A stretch of DNA of 64,000 bases from Staphylococcus chromogenes (GTDB lineage: Bacteria; Bacillota; Bacilli; Staphylococcales; Staphylococcaceae), in NCBI RefSeq assembly GCF_029024625.1, contig NZ_CP118953.1:1240001-1304000 (forward strand), in the 5' to 3' direction. Below are positions 29,762 to 38,913 of the stretch, piece by piece. Numbering within the stretch: the stretch's first letter is position 1; the number at the start of each line of letters is the position of its first letter. The notes under the pieces are model-generated. The model did not search any database, was not told where the DNA came from, and worked only from the letters and a program-made list of their open reading frames with translations. A program made the position numbers and the translations under genes.

Positions 29762-30097
29762 ATGTCAGATGTTTCTTTAAAGCTATCTGCGAAAGATATT
29801 TATGAAAAAGATTTTGAAAAGACGATGGTGCGTGGGTATCGTCCTGAAGAGGTTGATGCATTTTTAGACGATATTATCGCGGATTATCAAAAAATGGCTG
29901 ATTTAAACAGCGAAGTTATTAAGTTATCAGAACAAAATAACAAATTAAAAAAAGAAATTGAAGATTTACGGATTCGTGTGGCATCTGGTCGTTCACATGA
30001 TAACAAAAGCTTTGCAAGTCAAAGTTCAAACCAAAACAGTAACGTAGATATTTTAAAACGTATTTCTAACCTTGAAAAAGCAGTATTTGGCAAATAA
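29762..30097 (+). CDS. gpsB: Cell division protein GpsB
   Basis: A DivIVA-like coiled-coil adaptor that links division proteins and peptidoglycan synthases at midcell. The 111-residue protein has the DivIVA N-terminal domain ([35 protein letters not shown], about 6-40), then a coiled coil to about 75, a polar linker and a short C-terminal helix ([15 protein letters not shown]). AGGTGGAG precedes the ATG. The rnpB promoter begins 4 bp after the stop. Confidence 0.95.
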   Translation: MSDVSLKLSAKDIYEKDFEKTMVRGYRPEEVDAFLDDIIADYQKMADLNSEVIKLSEQNNKLKKEIEDLRIRVASGRSHDNKSFASQSSNQNSNVDILKRISNLEKAVFGK

Positions 30098-30100
30098 CAA

Positions 30101-30128
30101 TTGCATTTACAAAACAAAATGATATAAT
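30101..30128 (+). promoter_or_regulatory. rnpB promoter
   Basis: TTGCAT (30101-30106) and TATAAT (30123-30128) are 16 bp apart. The expected start at about 30135 coincides with the first base of the RNase P P1 helix. Confidence 0.8.
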
Positions 30129-30134
30129 TTTTTG

Positions 30135-30535
30135 AGTGATATTTTGCGTAATCGCTATAGATAATATAGAGGAAAGTCCATGCTCACACAATCTGAGATG
30201 ATTGTAGTGTTCGTGCTTGATGAAACCATAAGTCAAGGCAATAGTAATATTGACGGCAATGACCTAACCTAAGTCGTAAGATAAGGTTACAATAGTTTGA
30301 AAGTGCCACAGTGACGTAGCTTCTGTTAGAAATAACGAAGGTGGAACGCGGTAAACCCCTCGAGTGAGCAATCCAAATTTGGTAGGAGCACTTGTCTAGC
30401 GGAAATGAACGCATAGATGAGAAAAGGTGAAATACACTTTTTAGACAGATGATTACGACCGGCGTACCAGTGTAACTAGTGCACACGATGAGTACAATGG
30501 CACAGAACATGGCTTATAGAAATATCACAACTAGT
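30135..30535 (+). ncRNA. rnpB: RNase P RNA, type B
   Basis: The catalytic RNA that trims tRNA 5' ends. Conserved blocks seen include GAGGAAAGTCCATGCTC (CRI), GAAAGTGCCACAGTGACG, GTGGAACGCGGTAAACCCC, TCGAGTGAGCAATCCAAATTTGG, and the 3' TGAGTACAATGGCACAGAACATGGCTTATAGAAA block. The P1 helix closes between GTGATATT (30136-30143) and AATATCAC (30521-30528), which sets the ends. The layout matches the B-type RNA of staphylococci and bacilli. It is encoded right after gpsB. Confidence 0.97.
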
Positions 30536-30537
30536 CA

Positions 30538-30575
30538 GGGGCTGGGACAATTCTTGTTCCAGCCCCATCATTTTT
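30538..30575 (+). terminator. rnpB terminator
   Basis: GGGGCTGGGACAA pairs with TTGTTCCAGCCCC (one G-U) around TTC, followed by ATCATTTTT. This GGGGCTGGGACA-type stem is a frequent terminator-like element in staphylococcal genomes. Confidence 0.85.
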
Positions 30576-30718
30576 GTGCCATACTTAATAGGAGTAGACA
30601 CAAATCATTATTAATATAAAATTTCATTTTCCGCTTCTATAGAAAATGATATCTATCATGCTTTACTTCGCCATCAACAATTTAACTGATATTAAAAGCA
30701 ATTATGAGGAGGTTCAAT

Positions 30719-31843
30719 ATGTACCAATTATTAGCAGTCTGTCCTATGGGATTAGAAGGGATTGTTGCAAAAGAAATCCAAGAACTAGGTTATGATACGA
30801 GAACAGAAAATGGGCGGATTTATTTCGAAGGGGATGAAAGTGCGATTGTGAAAGCCAACTTATGGCTAAGAACGGCAGACCGTGTCAAAATCGTTGTTGG
30901 TCAATTCGAAGCCTATACGTTCGATGAATTATTTGAAAAAACGAAAGCACTTCCGTGGGAAACATTAATTAGTGAGGATGGTAAATTCCCGGTACAAGGG
31001 CGGAGTTTAAAATCAAAATTATTTAGCGTCCCGGATGTCCAAGCGATTACTAAAAAAGCCATCGTTGAACGATTAAAAAAAGCCTATCATGTTCCAGGCT
31101 GGCTAGAAGAATCCGGCGCCACTTATCCTATCGAAGTCAATATTTTAAAAGATCAAGTTTTACTCACAATTGATACCTCAGGTTCGGGCTTAAACAAACG
31201 CGGTTATCGTTTGAAACAAGGCGAAGCACCTATTAAAGAAACATTAGCAGCAGCACTTGTTAAACTTGCAAATTGGACAGGCGATACACCTTTAATTGAT
31301 CCATTTTGCGGTTCAGGGACTATCGCAATAGAAGCTTGTATGATTGCTCAAAATATCGCCCCAGGATTTAATCGTAGTTTCGTTTCGGAATCATGGGAGT
31401 TTATGCCTGATGATTTATACGATACTTTAAGAGCTGAAGCTGATGAAGCCGCAAACTACGATAAAGAAATTGAAATTTATGCTTCAGACATAGATGCCAA
31501 CATGGTGGAGATCGCTAAAGCCAACGCAGATGAGGTAGGGATGGGGGACATTATTCAATTTAGTGTTAAAGATGTGAATACTTTGACGCTCTCTCATGAA
31601 GGGCCTATCGGAATTATTGGCAACCCACCTTATGGAGAACGTATTGGAGATCGTGATGAGGTAGAAGAAATGTACAAATATCTAGGTACTTTATTGCATA
31701 AACATCCACAACTCTCATTATATATTATGACGAGTCATAAAGAATTTGAATATCTCGTAAACCGGAAAGCGACAAAACGTCGTAAACTTTTTAACGGTTA
31801 TATTGAGACAACTTATTATCAATATTGGGCCCCAAAAAATTAA
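30719..31843 (+). CDS. Class I SAM-dependent RNA methyltransferase (RlmL/YpsC-like)
   Basis: Probably methylates guanine N2 in 23S rRNA. The 374-residue protein has an N-terminal THUMP domain (about 45-155) and a Rossmann methyltransferase domain with DPFCGSGTIAIEA (about 198-210) and the catalytic NPPYGERIG (about 301-309). Its order matches the N-terminal half of E. coli RlmL, and it matches YpsC of Bacillus. AGGAGG lies 6 nt before ATG 30719; an earlier in-frame start would overlap this site. The specific target base is inferred from the family. Confidence 0.88.
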   Translation: MYQLLAVCPMGLEGIVAKEIQELGYDTRTENGRIYFEGDESAIVKANLWLRTADRVKIVVGQFEAYTFDELFEKTKALPWETLISEDGKFPVQGRSLKSKLFSVPDVQAITKKAIVERLKKAYHVPGWLEESGATYPIEVNILKDQVLLTIDTSGSGLNKRGYRLKQGEAPIKETLAAALVKLANWTGDTPLIDPFCGSGTIAIEACMIAQNIAPGFNRSFVSESWEFMPDDLYDTLRAEADEAANYDKEIEIYASDIDANMVEIAKANADEVGMGDIIQFSVKDVNTLTLSHEGPIGIIGNPPYGERIGDRDEVEEMYKYLGTLLHKHPQLSLYIMTSHKEFEYLVNRKATKRRKLFNGYIETTYYQYWAPKN

Positions 31844-31894
31844 GTTCAGTTTCACACGTCATATAAATATTATTTGAAAGGGCGGTTACTGCTT

Positions 31895-32809
31895 ATGCAA
31901 GAAACAAACTTTAAAAAGGGGATTTTATTTGCGTTTTCAGCCTATTTCATGTGGGGAATTTTGCCTCTCTACTGGGCGCTCATTAAAGGCATTGATGCGA
32001 CAGAAACGCTCATGTTTAGAATCATTCTTTCACTTGTTTTTATGATGATATTATTGCCCTTAATGAAAAAATGGTCTGTATTTAAGAGTGATTTACAGCA
32101 ACTTGTATCTTCTCCTAAAAAACTATGGATAATTATTATTGCTGGTTATGTGGTGACTTTAAACTGGGGGACGTTTATTTATGCGATAGAAGCAGGGTAT
32201 GTGTTACAAACGAGCTTAGGTTATTATATCAATCCTCTCATTAGTATTTTACTCGCCATGATCTTCTTTAAGGAACGATTTAACCCCTTAGAGTGGGTAG
32301 CTATCCTTTTAGCAGCCATAGGTGTGTTGTATATGACTTTAAAAATAGGAGAATTTCCTTTTGTTTCATTATTACTCGCGTTTTCATTCGGGATTTACGG
32401 ACTTTTGAAAAAACTCGTGCCTCTTAATGCGATGAGTAGTATTGCGATTGAAACCATTGTCACAGCGCCTATGGCCATTTTATATTTCATCTTTATGTTA
32501 ACGCAACATAGCTTAAGCATTGGCTTTAACTGGTCATCATTTTGGTTACTTTTCTCAGGCATCGTGACTGCTGTTCCTTTGTTAGCATTTTCTGCTGGGG
32601 CCGTTCGTATTCCTCTATCACTCATAGGTTTTATTCAATACATAGGACCCACTTTAATTTTTTTATTAGGGATTTTTATTTTCAAAGAACCTTTTAATAC
32701 AGACCAATTCATTACTTTTAGCTTTATTTGGTTAGGAATATTGGTTTATATCATTTCTCAAATTATAAAAATAAAGAGACGTCCAAAACCCTTAAAATAT
32801 CAAGAATAG
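31895..32809 (+). CDS. rarD: EamA family transporter RarD
   Basis: A drug/metabolite-superfamily membrane protein, 304 residues, with about ten hydrophobic helices in two EamA-like halves. The first half begins KGILFAFSAYFMWGILPLYWALIKG, the RarD signature, and a QTSLGYYINPLISILLA motif follows. The substrate is unknown; 'chloramphenicol-sensitive protein' is a historical label. GGGCGG at 31880-31885 serves ATG 31895. The C-terminus is short and basic. Confidence 0.85.
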   Translation: MQETNFKKGILFAFSAYFMWGILPLYWALIKGIDATETLMFRIILSLVFMMILLPLMKKWSVFKSDLQQLVSSPKKLWIIIIAGYVVTLNWGTFIYAIEAGYVLQTSLGYYINPLISILLAMIFFKERFNPLEWVAILLAAIGVLYMTLKIGEFPFVSLLLAFSFGIYGLLKKLVPLNAMSSIAIETIVTAPMAILYFIFMLTQHSLSIGFNWSSFWLLFSGIVTAVPLLAFSAGAVRIPLSLIGFIQYIGPTLIFLLGIFIFKEPFNTDQFITFSFIWLGILVYIISQIIKIKRRPKPLKYQE

Positions 32810-32823
32810 TGACGTTTCTGATG

Positions 32824-32859
32824 ACGGGACGGCAGTAAGATGTGCCACCCCGTTTTTTT
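32824..32859 (+). terminator. rarD terminator
   Basis: ACGGG pairs with CCCGT, with GGC/GCC inside, followed by seven T. It lies 15 nt after the stop. Confidence 0.85.
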
Positions 32860-32961
32860 AATTTTTGAGCGTTATTTTTATTGCGTAAGGGAGTTTTTGT
32901 TTTTACTTTGTCGGACTTATATTACAATAATATAGAACCATTCAAACAAGGGGAGTCAATC

Positions 32962-35900
32962 ATGCATAATCAAGCACAATTGGATATTCTATATAAACTT
33001 AAAAAAGAGGTAGAAAAATCAGACCATGCCTCCTTCGTACATACCATTAATCAAATGATTAAAAAGGTCTATTTAGAACATTATACGATGACATTTGTAG
33101 GGCATTTTTCTGCTGGAAAGTCTACTGTGATAAATCGTTTAATCGGTCAAGATATTTTACCAAGTTCTCCCGTACCTACAACAAGTAATACTGCCCTGGT
33201 CACGGTTTCTGACGATACAGGTATTACAGCCAATATCGAAGGACAAAAGTATACGCATCTTGAAACCTACGATGAAGTTAAACAGATGAACCAAGAAAAT
33301 TATCATGTCGAATCGATTGATATTCGTTTTAAGTCTAACGATTATCGTAAAGGGTTTACTTTTCAAGATACTCCAGGTGTAGATTCTAATGTGCAATCTC
33401 ATAGTATGAGTACAGAAAGCTTTTTATATACGAGTAATATCGTTTTTTATACAGTGGACTACAATCACGTACAATCAGCGTTGAATTTTCAGTTTATGAA
33501 ACGTCTCAATCATGCAAATATTCCTGTCGTTTTTGTAGTGAATCAAATAGATAAGCATCAAGAGTCTGAAATTACGTTTGAAACGTTTAAGTCCCGCGTT
33601 GAAAAATCTATTTCAGAATGGGATATCAACCTTGTCGACACCTTTTACATTACTAAATATGAGCACCCAGAAAATCAGTTCGATGCTTTAAAAGCTTTTA
33701 TCCATCATCAAGATATGCATCGTGAACCGATTGAAAATTATGTCAGTCGGATGACGCAGTATATCACTGAAACTCAAGCAGCGTATTTAGAACAGCAAAT
33801 GGAGGACTGTCTCGAACGTTTAGAGGTTGAAGCGGCATCATTTGACACTGCTTATGAAACATACTTGCAAAATGAATCAGTAAACCAAGAATCTCAACTT
33901 CTAAGTCACCCTGAAGAACTCAAATCAGATTTATCAACGAAGCGAAAAAATATTATTGATAACGCTTATGTCATGACGCACGATACACGAGAACATATCC
34001 GAGATTATTTGGAAAGTATGACCAAAGATTTCAAAGTGGGCGGCTTTTTTCAAAAGCAGAAAAAAATCGACGAAGCCCGTGCCGCACGTCTTCATGCTTT
34101 AATGAGTGTCTTACAAACTAAAGTGACTCAAGAAATCGCTAAACCTATGCGAGAAGATATGTCCTATTTAACGCGTTTTATCACAAATGAAGAATTAAAT
34201 AAACGGATTGTCAATCAAGACTTCCAACTTTCTGAAACAATAGTGACAGATCTTTATCAAGAACAAATACAGATTACTAACCAATACGTGCTTACCTTTG
34301 CTGATGATTTATTAAAACGTATACGGCAGTACATCCTTCAATCTTCTGAACCACTTGATCAAGAGATTGTCGCTTCTGTTGAAGTTCCTGAGTCGTCACA
34401 CACAGCGTTGCCTGAACGTACGGATTATGAGACGTATATCAAGTTACGAGATTTAAAACATTCTTTAGATACAAAAAATTATCGACATTATTATATTCAT
34501 ATTGACGATTCCTTAGATAAACTCATTGACAGAACGCGGATTGAATACACACCTAATCAAAGTGAAACACCTCAGAACAACAAGCAGCTGGAAGCTTCAA
34601 CAGTCACAACTTCAACGACGTCACGAACGCAAAAGTTTGAAACCGCTCTAAGTGTACTTGAAGATGTGCCTTTATTCCAATCAACCCTTCAAAATATTCG
34701 TCGTACATTAGATCGAATGGACCATCAAATCATCAAAATTGGGGTGTTTGGTACATTTAGTGCCGGTAAGAGTAGTCTCATTAATGCATTACTTGGAGGA
34801 CCGTATTTAGTGAGTTCTCCTAATCCAACGACAGCTGCAACAACAGAGATTTCTTACGGGAATAAGAATACCATTACCTTTAAAACGAAAGAAGCCCTTT
34901 TAGAAGAGATTAACCATGTGACAGAACTTGTGGGTTTTCAATTTGATTCTATGAGTTCCTTTTTAGAAGCAGACAAGCAGAAACTTAAAGCCCAAATAGA
35001 TAAAAATCGTTTAGCGTTTATTCAAGCAGTTGAAAATAACTACGCTTTATATGAATCCTTAACACAACATAGCTATACGATGGAAATTGCTAAAGAAGAG
35101 ATTAAAAAATGGAGTGCCGAAGATCAATTTGCAACTTTTGTAAATACTGTGCATATTCAGTTACCGTTAGCGTGGCTTAAAGATAAAATTATTGTCGATT
35201 CCCTTGGATTACATTCCAATAATCAGCGTCATACTAATGAAACTGAAAAAATATTAACAACGTCAGATTTAATTCTATACGTGAGCTACTTCAATCATTC
35301 CTTCACAGACAATGATAAAGCTTTCATACAACATATGAAGGACATGAATCAACTTATGGAAAATCAATCCTTCAAAATGATCGTTAACGCCACTGATTTA
35401 GCAGAAAATGAAGCGGATAAAAAAGCAGTACTTGATTATGTGACGCATGCCTTGAACGACGTAGGAATGACGCCAGAAATTTTTGGCGTTTCAAGTCGAA
35501 ATGCATTATTAGACGGGGATGAAGGCGTTGAGTTATTGAAGAAATCCATCCAACAGTTTAGTGAAGTCGAGTCCAAATCCGTATTAGCATCTAATATCGA
35601 ACGTCAATTCTATTACATGTATCAGTCTTTCATGACGACAATTCATGACTTTGAAAGCAATGCTTCACGTATTGAAAAACAACATCAACAGTTAAAAGCG
35701 CTTTCTACACCTCACGTTTTTGAAGAGAAAGTGATCACCACGACGTCTCAAAAAACTCATAATGAAATCGAAGACCAAATGTACCATTTAGAGCAACGTT
35801 TGAATATACAATTGTTGGATGATGTTAAATCTGTATTTAATGGTCATATGACGAACACGGATGATTTTAAAAAAGAAAAAGTCACTGCTTCAAAAATATA

Positions 35901-36423
35901 TTTAGATCAAATTCAACAAAAACTGTATTTGGAACAAACATTACTTGTTGAACGCATAAAAAAATTCTATACGGAGCAATTGAACCACCAACTTGTTCCA
36001 ACTTTAAAGACACTTCAAGAACATCATGTTCTGATTCAAGATGAGGCATCATTTCAACTTGATCAACTTGAAACAGCCTTTCTTAAAATAGACTTGGAGT
36101 CTTTTGTCAACGCTTTACCTAAGCAGTTAACTAAAAAAAGAATTATCCAAATACAATCACAAAAAGAAATTCAAGAGGCAATAAAGGATCAGACGATAGA
36201 ACAATTGCAACAGCCATTAAACGCTTTAAATACAGCGTTAATGGGATTAATTGAAACATTAAATACACAAGCTAACAACTATATCGCCCATCTTGAAGAA
36301 TTAGCACAAAAAGAAATTCAAGAAGTTTTATCATTCAAAATTGATAATGCTCTAGTACAACAATTAAAAGTTACTACTCCTAAATTAAAGACCATTTTAG
36401 AAATCGAGGAAGACACTTTATGA
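32962..36423 (+). CDS. Double dynamin-like GTPase (DynA family)
   Basis: A 1153-residue fusion of two bacterial dynamin-like GTPases. The first P-loop is GHFSAGKST at about 46-54 with DTPGVD downstream and NQID. The second is GTFSAGKSS at about 595-603 with DSLGL in place of the usual DTPG, and NATD. Long helical stalk regions follow each GTPase, and short hydrophobic paddles may be present. B. subtilis DynA (about 1190 residues) has the same two-in-one design and fuses membranes, protecting against phage and pores. The ATG follows AAGGGGAG. It overlaps the next gene by 4 nt (ATGA). Confidence 0.9.
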   Translation: MHNQAQLDILYKLKKEVEKSDHASFVHTINQMIKKVYLEHYTMTFVGHFSAGKSTVINRLIGQDILPSSPVPTTSNTALVTVSDDTGITANIEGQKYTHLETYDEVKQMNQENYHVESIDIRFKSNDYRKGFTFQDTPGVDSNVQSHSMSTESFLYTSNIVFYTVDYNHVQSALNFQFMKRLNHANIPVVFVVNQIDKHQESEITFETFKSRVEKSISEWDINLVDTFYITKYEHPENQFDALKAFIHHQDMHREPIENYVSRMTQYITETQAAYLEQQMEDCLERLEVEAASFDTAYETYLQNESVNQESQLLSHPEELKSDLSTKRKNIIDNAYVMTHDTREHIRDYLESMTKDFKVGGFFQKQKKIDEARAARLHALMSVLQTKVTQEIAKPMREDMSYLTRFITNEELNKRIVNQDFQLSETIVTDLYQEQIQITNQYVLTFADDLLKRIRQYILQSSEPLDQEIVASVEVPESSHTALPERTDYETYIKLRDLKHSLDTKNYRHYYIHIDDSLDKLIDRTRIEYTPNQSETPQNNKQLEASTVTTSTTSRTQKFETALSVLEDVPLFQSTLQNIRRTLDRMDHQIIKIGVFGTFSAGKSSLINALLGGPYLVSSPNPTTAATTEISYGNKNTITFKTKEALLEEINHVTELVGFQFDSMSSFLEADKQKLKAQIDKNRLAFIQAVENNYALYESLTQHSYTMEIAKEEIKKWSAEDQFATFVNTVHIQLPLAWLKDKIIVDSLGLHSNNQRHTNETEKILTTSDLILYVSYFNHSFTDNDKAFIQHMKDMNQLMENQSFKMIVNATDLAENEADKKAVLDYVTHALNDVGMTPEIFGVSSRNALLDGDEGVELLKKSIQQFSEVESKSVLASNIERQFYYMYQSFMTTIHDFESNASRIEKQHQQLKALSTPHVFEEKVITTTSQKTHNEIEDQMYHLEQRLNIQLLDDVKSVFNGHMTNTDDFKKEKVTASKIYLDQIQQKLYLEQTLLVERIKKFYTEQLNHQLVPTLKTLQEHHVLIQDEASFQLDQLETAFLKIDLESFVNALPKQLTKKRIIQIQSQKEIQEAIKDQTIEQLQQPLNALNTALMGLIETLNTQANNYIAHLEELAQKEIQEVLSFKIDNALVQQLKVTTPKLKTILEIEEDTL

Positions 36424-37307
36424 ACAAAAAAATCTTATTAATTGATGGCATGGCACTTTTATTCAGACATTTTTACGCCACAAGTGTGCACAAACAGTAT
36501 ATGAGAAATTCTGAAGGAACACCTACAAATGGGACACAAGGATTTGTACGCCATGTTTATACAGCGATTCAATTAGCACAACCTACACATATCGCAATTT
36601 GTTGGGATATGGGGAAATCTACGTTCCGCAATGAACTTTTTGAGGATTATAAAAACAATCGTCCGGAGCCTCCAGAGGAACTTAAACCTCAATTCGATCA
36701 TGTTAAACAAATTTCAGAAGCACTCGAATTCCACAATATTGGCATTTTGAATTTTGAAGCAGATGATGTCATGGGAACAATGGCTCGTCATTATACGCAA
36801 GAAGACGACGCAAAAGTTATTATCATTACAGGTGATCGAGATTTACTTCAATGTGTTTCAGACCAAGTTGAAGTATGGTTGATTAAGAAAGGCTTTACAG
36901 AGTACCTCAAATACACGCATGATGTATTTTACAATCAATATCAACTTCAACCCCATCAACTTGTAGACATCAAAGCGTTTATGGGAGATACAGCAGATGG
37001 CTACCCAGGGGTAAAAGGCATAGGGGAGAAAACAGCCATTAAATTAATTCAACAGTATGGTTCAGTCGAGCATGTTCTCGAAAATCTATCAGAACTGACA
37101 CCGGGCCAACAAAAGAAAATTTCTAGTCATATCGAGGATTTAAAACTTTCTAAACAATTGGCCAGAATTGAAGTGAATGTTCCTCTCGATTATGATGAAC
37201 TTGAACAACATACCCGTTATCATCATGACATTGAAAAAGCGTTACAAATTTGCGCGGCACATGAACTGAAAGTTTCTTACAAATATATAAAATCTTTATA
37301 TCAATAA
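36420..37307 (+). CDS. 5'-3' exonuclease (YpcP family)
   Basis: A stand-alone version of the 5'-nuclease domain of DNA polymerase I, likely acting in Okazaki fragment RNA removal and repair. The 295-residue protein has MALLFRHFYA, the acidic metal site FEADDVMGT, TGDRDLLQ, and the helix-hairpin-helix GDTADGYPGVKGIGEKTAIKLI (about 190-211). Coupling by ATGA to the dynamin gene is fixed in the staphylococci known to me. It ends just before a convergent terminator. Confidence 0.92.
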   Translation: MNKKILLIDGMALLFRHFYATSVHKQYMRNSEGTPTNGTQGFVRHVYTAIQLAQPTHIAICWDMGKSTFRNELFEDYKNNRPEPPEELKPQFDHVKQISEALEFHNIGILNFEADDVMGTMARHYTQEDDAKVIIITGDRDLLQCVSDQVEVWLIKKGFTEYLKYTHDVFYNQYQLQPHQLVDIKAFMGDTADGYPGVKGIGEKTAIKLIQQYGSVEHVLENLSELTPGQQKKISSHIEDLKLSKQLARIEVNVPLDYDELEQHTRYHHDIEKALQICAAHELKVSYKYIKSLYQ

Positions 37308-37310
37308 AAC

Positions 37311-37349
37311 AACGTTTCACATGAACTTGCCTAATTCATGTGAAACGTT
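37311..37349. terminator. Bidirectional terminator between exonuclease and RNase HI-like genes
   Basis: AACGTTTCACATGAA and TTCATGTGAAACGTT are perfect 15-bp arms around a 9-nt loop. T-rich sequence follows on the plus side. The right arm overlaps the last codons and the stop of the minus-strand gene (stop at 37336-37338), so terminator and coding sequence are superposed. Confidence 0.85.
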
Positions 37350-37761
37350 TCTTCTTTTGGATTTTATTTTGTTTTGAATATTGATGTAATTTTGTTTGAG
37401 CAAGCATATTAGCTTCTTTATTTTGCTCCCTTGGGACCCATTTTACAAAGCATAGCTCAAATTGTTGAGATATTTCGAGATATTGGTTTAAGTAGTTTTT
37501 ATATTTTATATTTTTTACAAATTTACGTTGTACCGCATCTTCTATGAGTTTTGAGTCTGTATAAATTAATGCATTCGTTATATTCAGACGAGCCGCTTGG
37601 TTTAATGCGACCAATAGGGCTTCCCATTCTGCCTCATGATTTTCTTTTTCGCCAATCACATCGGAATACTGAAATCTTTGCTGTTCGTCAACGATGACTA
37701 CGCCATATGTACTCATCCCTGGATTTCCTTTTGTCGCAGCATCAAAATAAATTTTGGCCAT
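37336..37761 (-). CDS. RNase HI-like protein
   Basis: A small (141-residue) RNase H-fold protein. It has YFDAATKGNPG (the first metal Asp), E in NHEAEWEALLVAL, YTDSKLIEDAV, and the Asn-rich KWVPREQNKEANMLAQ. These match the D-E-D-D catalytic set of RNase HI, though the histidine loop is shortened. The start is the ATG at 37761, served by AAAGAGGTG. Whether it is an active RNase H is not certain: several Firmicutes paralogs of this type (YpdQ-like) were reported inactive. Confidence 0.85.
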   Translation of the reverse strand: MAKIYFDAATKGNPGMSTYGVVIVDEQQRFQYSDVIGEKENHEAEWEALLVALNQAARLNITNALIYTDSKLIEDAVQRKFVKNIKYKNYLNQYLEISQQFELCFVKWVPREQNKEANMLAQTKLHQYSKQNKIQKKKRFT

Positions 37762-37801
37762 TTTAAACACCTCTTTGTTATTATAACATGTGATTAAAAA
37801 T

Positions 37802-37839
37802 AGCCATTAACATTTATCGGCAAATCAATGTTAATGGCT
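37802..37839 (-). terminator. Terminator of the queuosine-precursor transporter gene
   Basis: AGCCATTAACATT and AATGTTAATGGCT form perfect 13-bp arms; on the minus strand ATTTTTAA follows. It lies downstream of the transporter and upstream of the RNase HI-like gene. Confidence 0.8.
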
Positions 37840-37950
37840 TTCTAATTTAAAGTGTACGTTATGTCTCAATCTTAATCTACAAAAAAGTTAGCGTGATACT
37901 CCATAATTTAATTTATAATATATTAAATTCAAACATATCTTCTTCTGAAA

Positions 37951-38664
37951 TTATCGAGTGTCTTCTTGTAGTATTGATTTAATTTTGCCTTTTCTATAAA
38001 GATGTTTTGCCCAATATCCAAAAGGGACATTAAAAATCGTAGAGATTAATTTTAGTACATACGTCGTTACAAAAATTTCAAATACGACATCATTAGGTAA
38101 GGGACCCCCAAAAAATGCAATCATCACAAACAGACCTGTATCAATAATCGAACTTAACATTGTGCTCCCATAGGCACGAATGAAAAACGTTTTATCAGAA
38201 CTGAAAATCCGCTTTATACAGCTAAAAATAAATACGTCTACATATTGACCGATAATATAGGCGATGATAGAGGCTAGCGCAATTCTTGGGACTAAACCAA
38301 AAATTGTATCTAAAGCGTGTTGTGAGATATCCGCTTCACTCGGTTGGAATGTTAAAGAAATCTGCATCAAAATGATCATCACTATTGTTGAGAAGAAGCC
38401 CATCCATACAGCCCGTTTCGCTATTTTGCGTCCATAAATATCATTTAAGATATCGGTCGCTAAATAAATAGATGCAAACATAACATTTCCTAATGTAGCT
38501 GAAATGGACAATAAATCGACTGTTTTTAAAACTTGAATATTCGCAATAATGGTACCAATCGCTACCCAGACTATTAATCCTTGAGGGCCAAATACCCGAA
38601 ACATTAAGACCATAAGTAAAAAAGTTGTTAAAAATGCGATAAGGCCTAACCATTCGTTAAACAT
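37951..38664 (-). CDS. Queuosine precursor transporter (YhhQ family)
   Basis: An ECF-like vitamin-uptake membrane protein of the YhhQ/COG1738 family that imports preQ0/preQ1. The 237-residue product has about six hydrophobic spans. It has the family blocks MFASIYLATDILNDIYGRKIAKRAVWMGF (about 62-90) and YGSTMLSSIIDTGLFVMIAFFG. A preQ1-I riboswitch overlaps its ribosome binding site, which strongly supports the substrate. AGGAGG lies 7 nt before the ATG. It is separated from its downstream neighbour by a terminator. Confidence 0.92.
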   Translation of the reverse strand: MFNEWLGLIAFLTTFLLMVLMFRVFGPQGLIVWVAIGTIIANIQVLKTVDLLSISATLGNVMFASIYLATDILNDIYGRKIAKRAVWMGFFSTIVMIILMQISLTFQPSEADISQHALDTIFGLVPRIALASIIAYIIGQYVDVFIFSCIKRIFSSDKTFFIRAYGSTMLSSIIDTGLFVMIAFFGGPLPNDVVFEIFVTTYVLKLISTIFNVPFGYWAKHLYRKGKIKSILQEDTR

Positions 38665-38674
38665 TTCCTACCTC

Positions 38675-38711
38675 CTAAATTTTGATAAAGCGGGTGTTTA
38701 GAAACCGCTTT
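38675..38711 (-). promoter_or_regulatory. preQ1-I riboswitch
   Basis: On the minus strand AAAGCGG (38711-38705) pairs with CCGCUUU (38693-38687) as stem P1, with loop UUUCUAAACAC before CCC. An A-rich tail AUCAAAA follows, then UUUAG (38679-38675), which is complementary to CUAAA in the loop and would form the P2 pseudoknot. UUUAG overlaps the start of AGGAGG, so ligand binding would hide the ribosome binding site and lower translation. The pattern matches the Bacillus queC leader. TTGACA lies upstream on the minus strand. Confidence 0.88.
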
Positions 38712-38913
38712 TTAGATTTTGAATGTCGCTATGTGTGACATGTCAACTTATTTATATTAAGGAAAAATCGTCAAAATTTCAATAGTGTTTGACGTAAATC
38801 ATAGGTTTATATATGAAAAAGACGTTCTTAAAACCTTTGACTTCATAGAATTGAAATTACATGTTAGGATAATGTTTATTGTATTGCGCTATATTTTTAA
38901 AGGAGCGGTGGGT

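Noticed and set aside
38785-38913. 43-codon upstream extension of the zinc-finger gene
   Set aside because: The frame is open, but there is no ribosome binding site at its ATG and family members start near the GTG at 38914.
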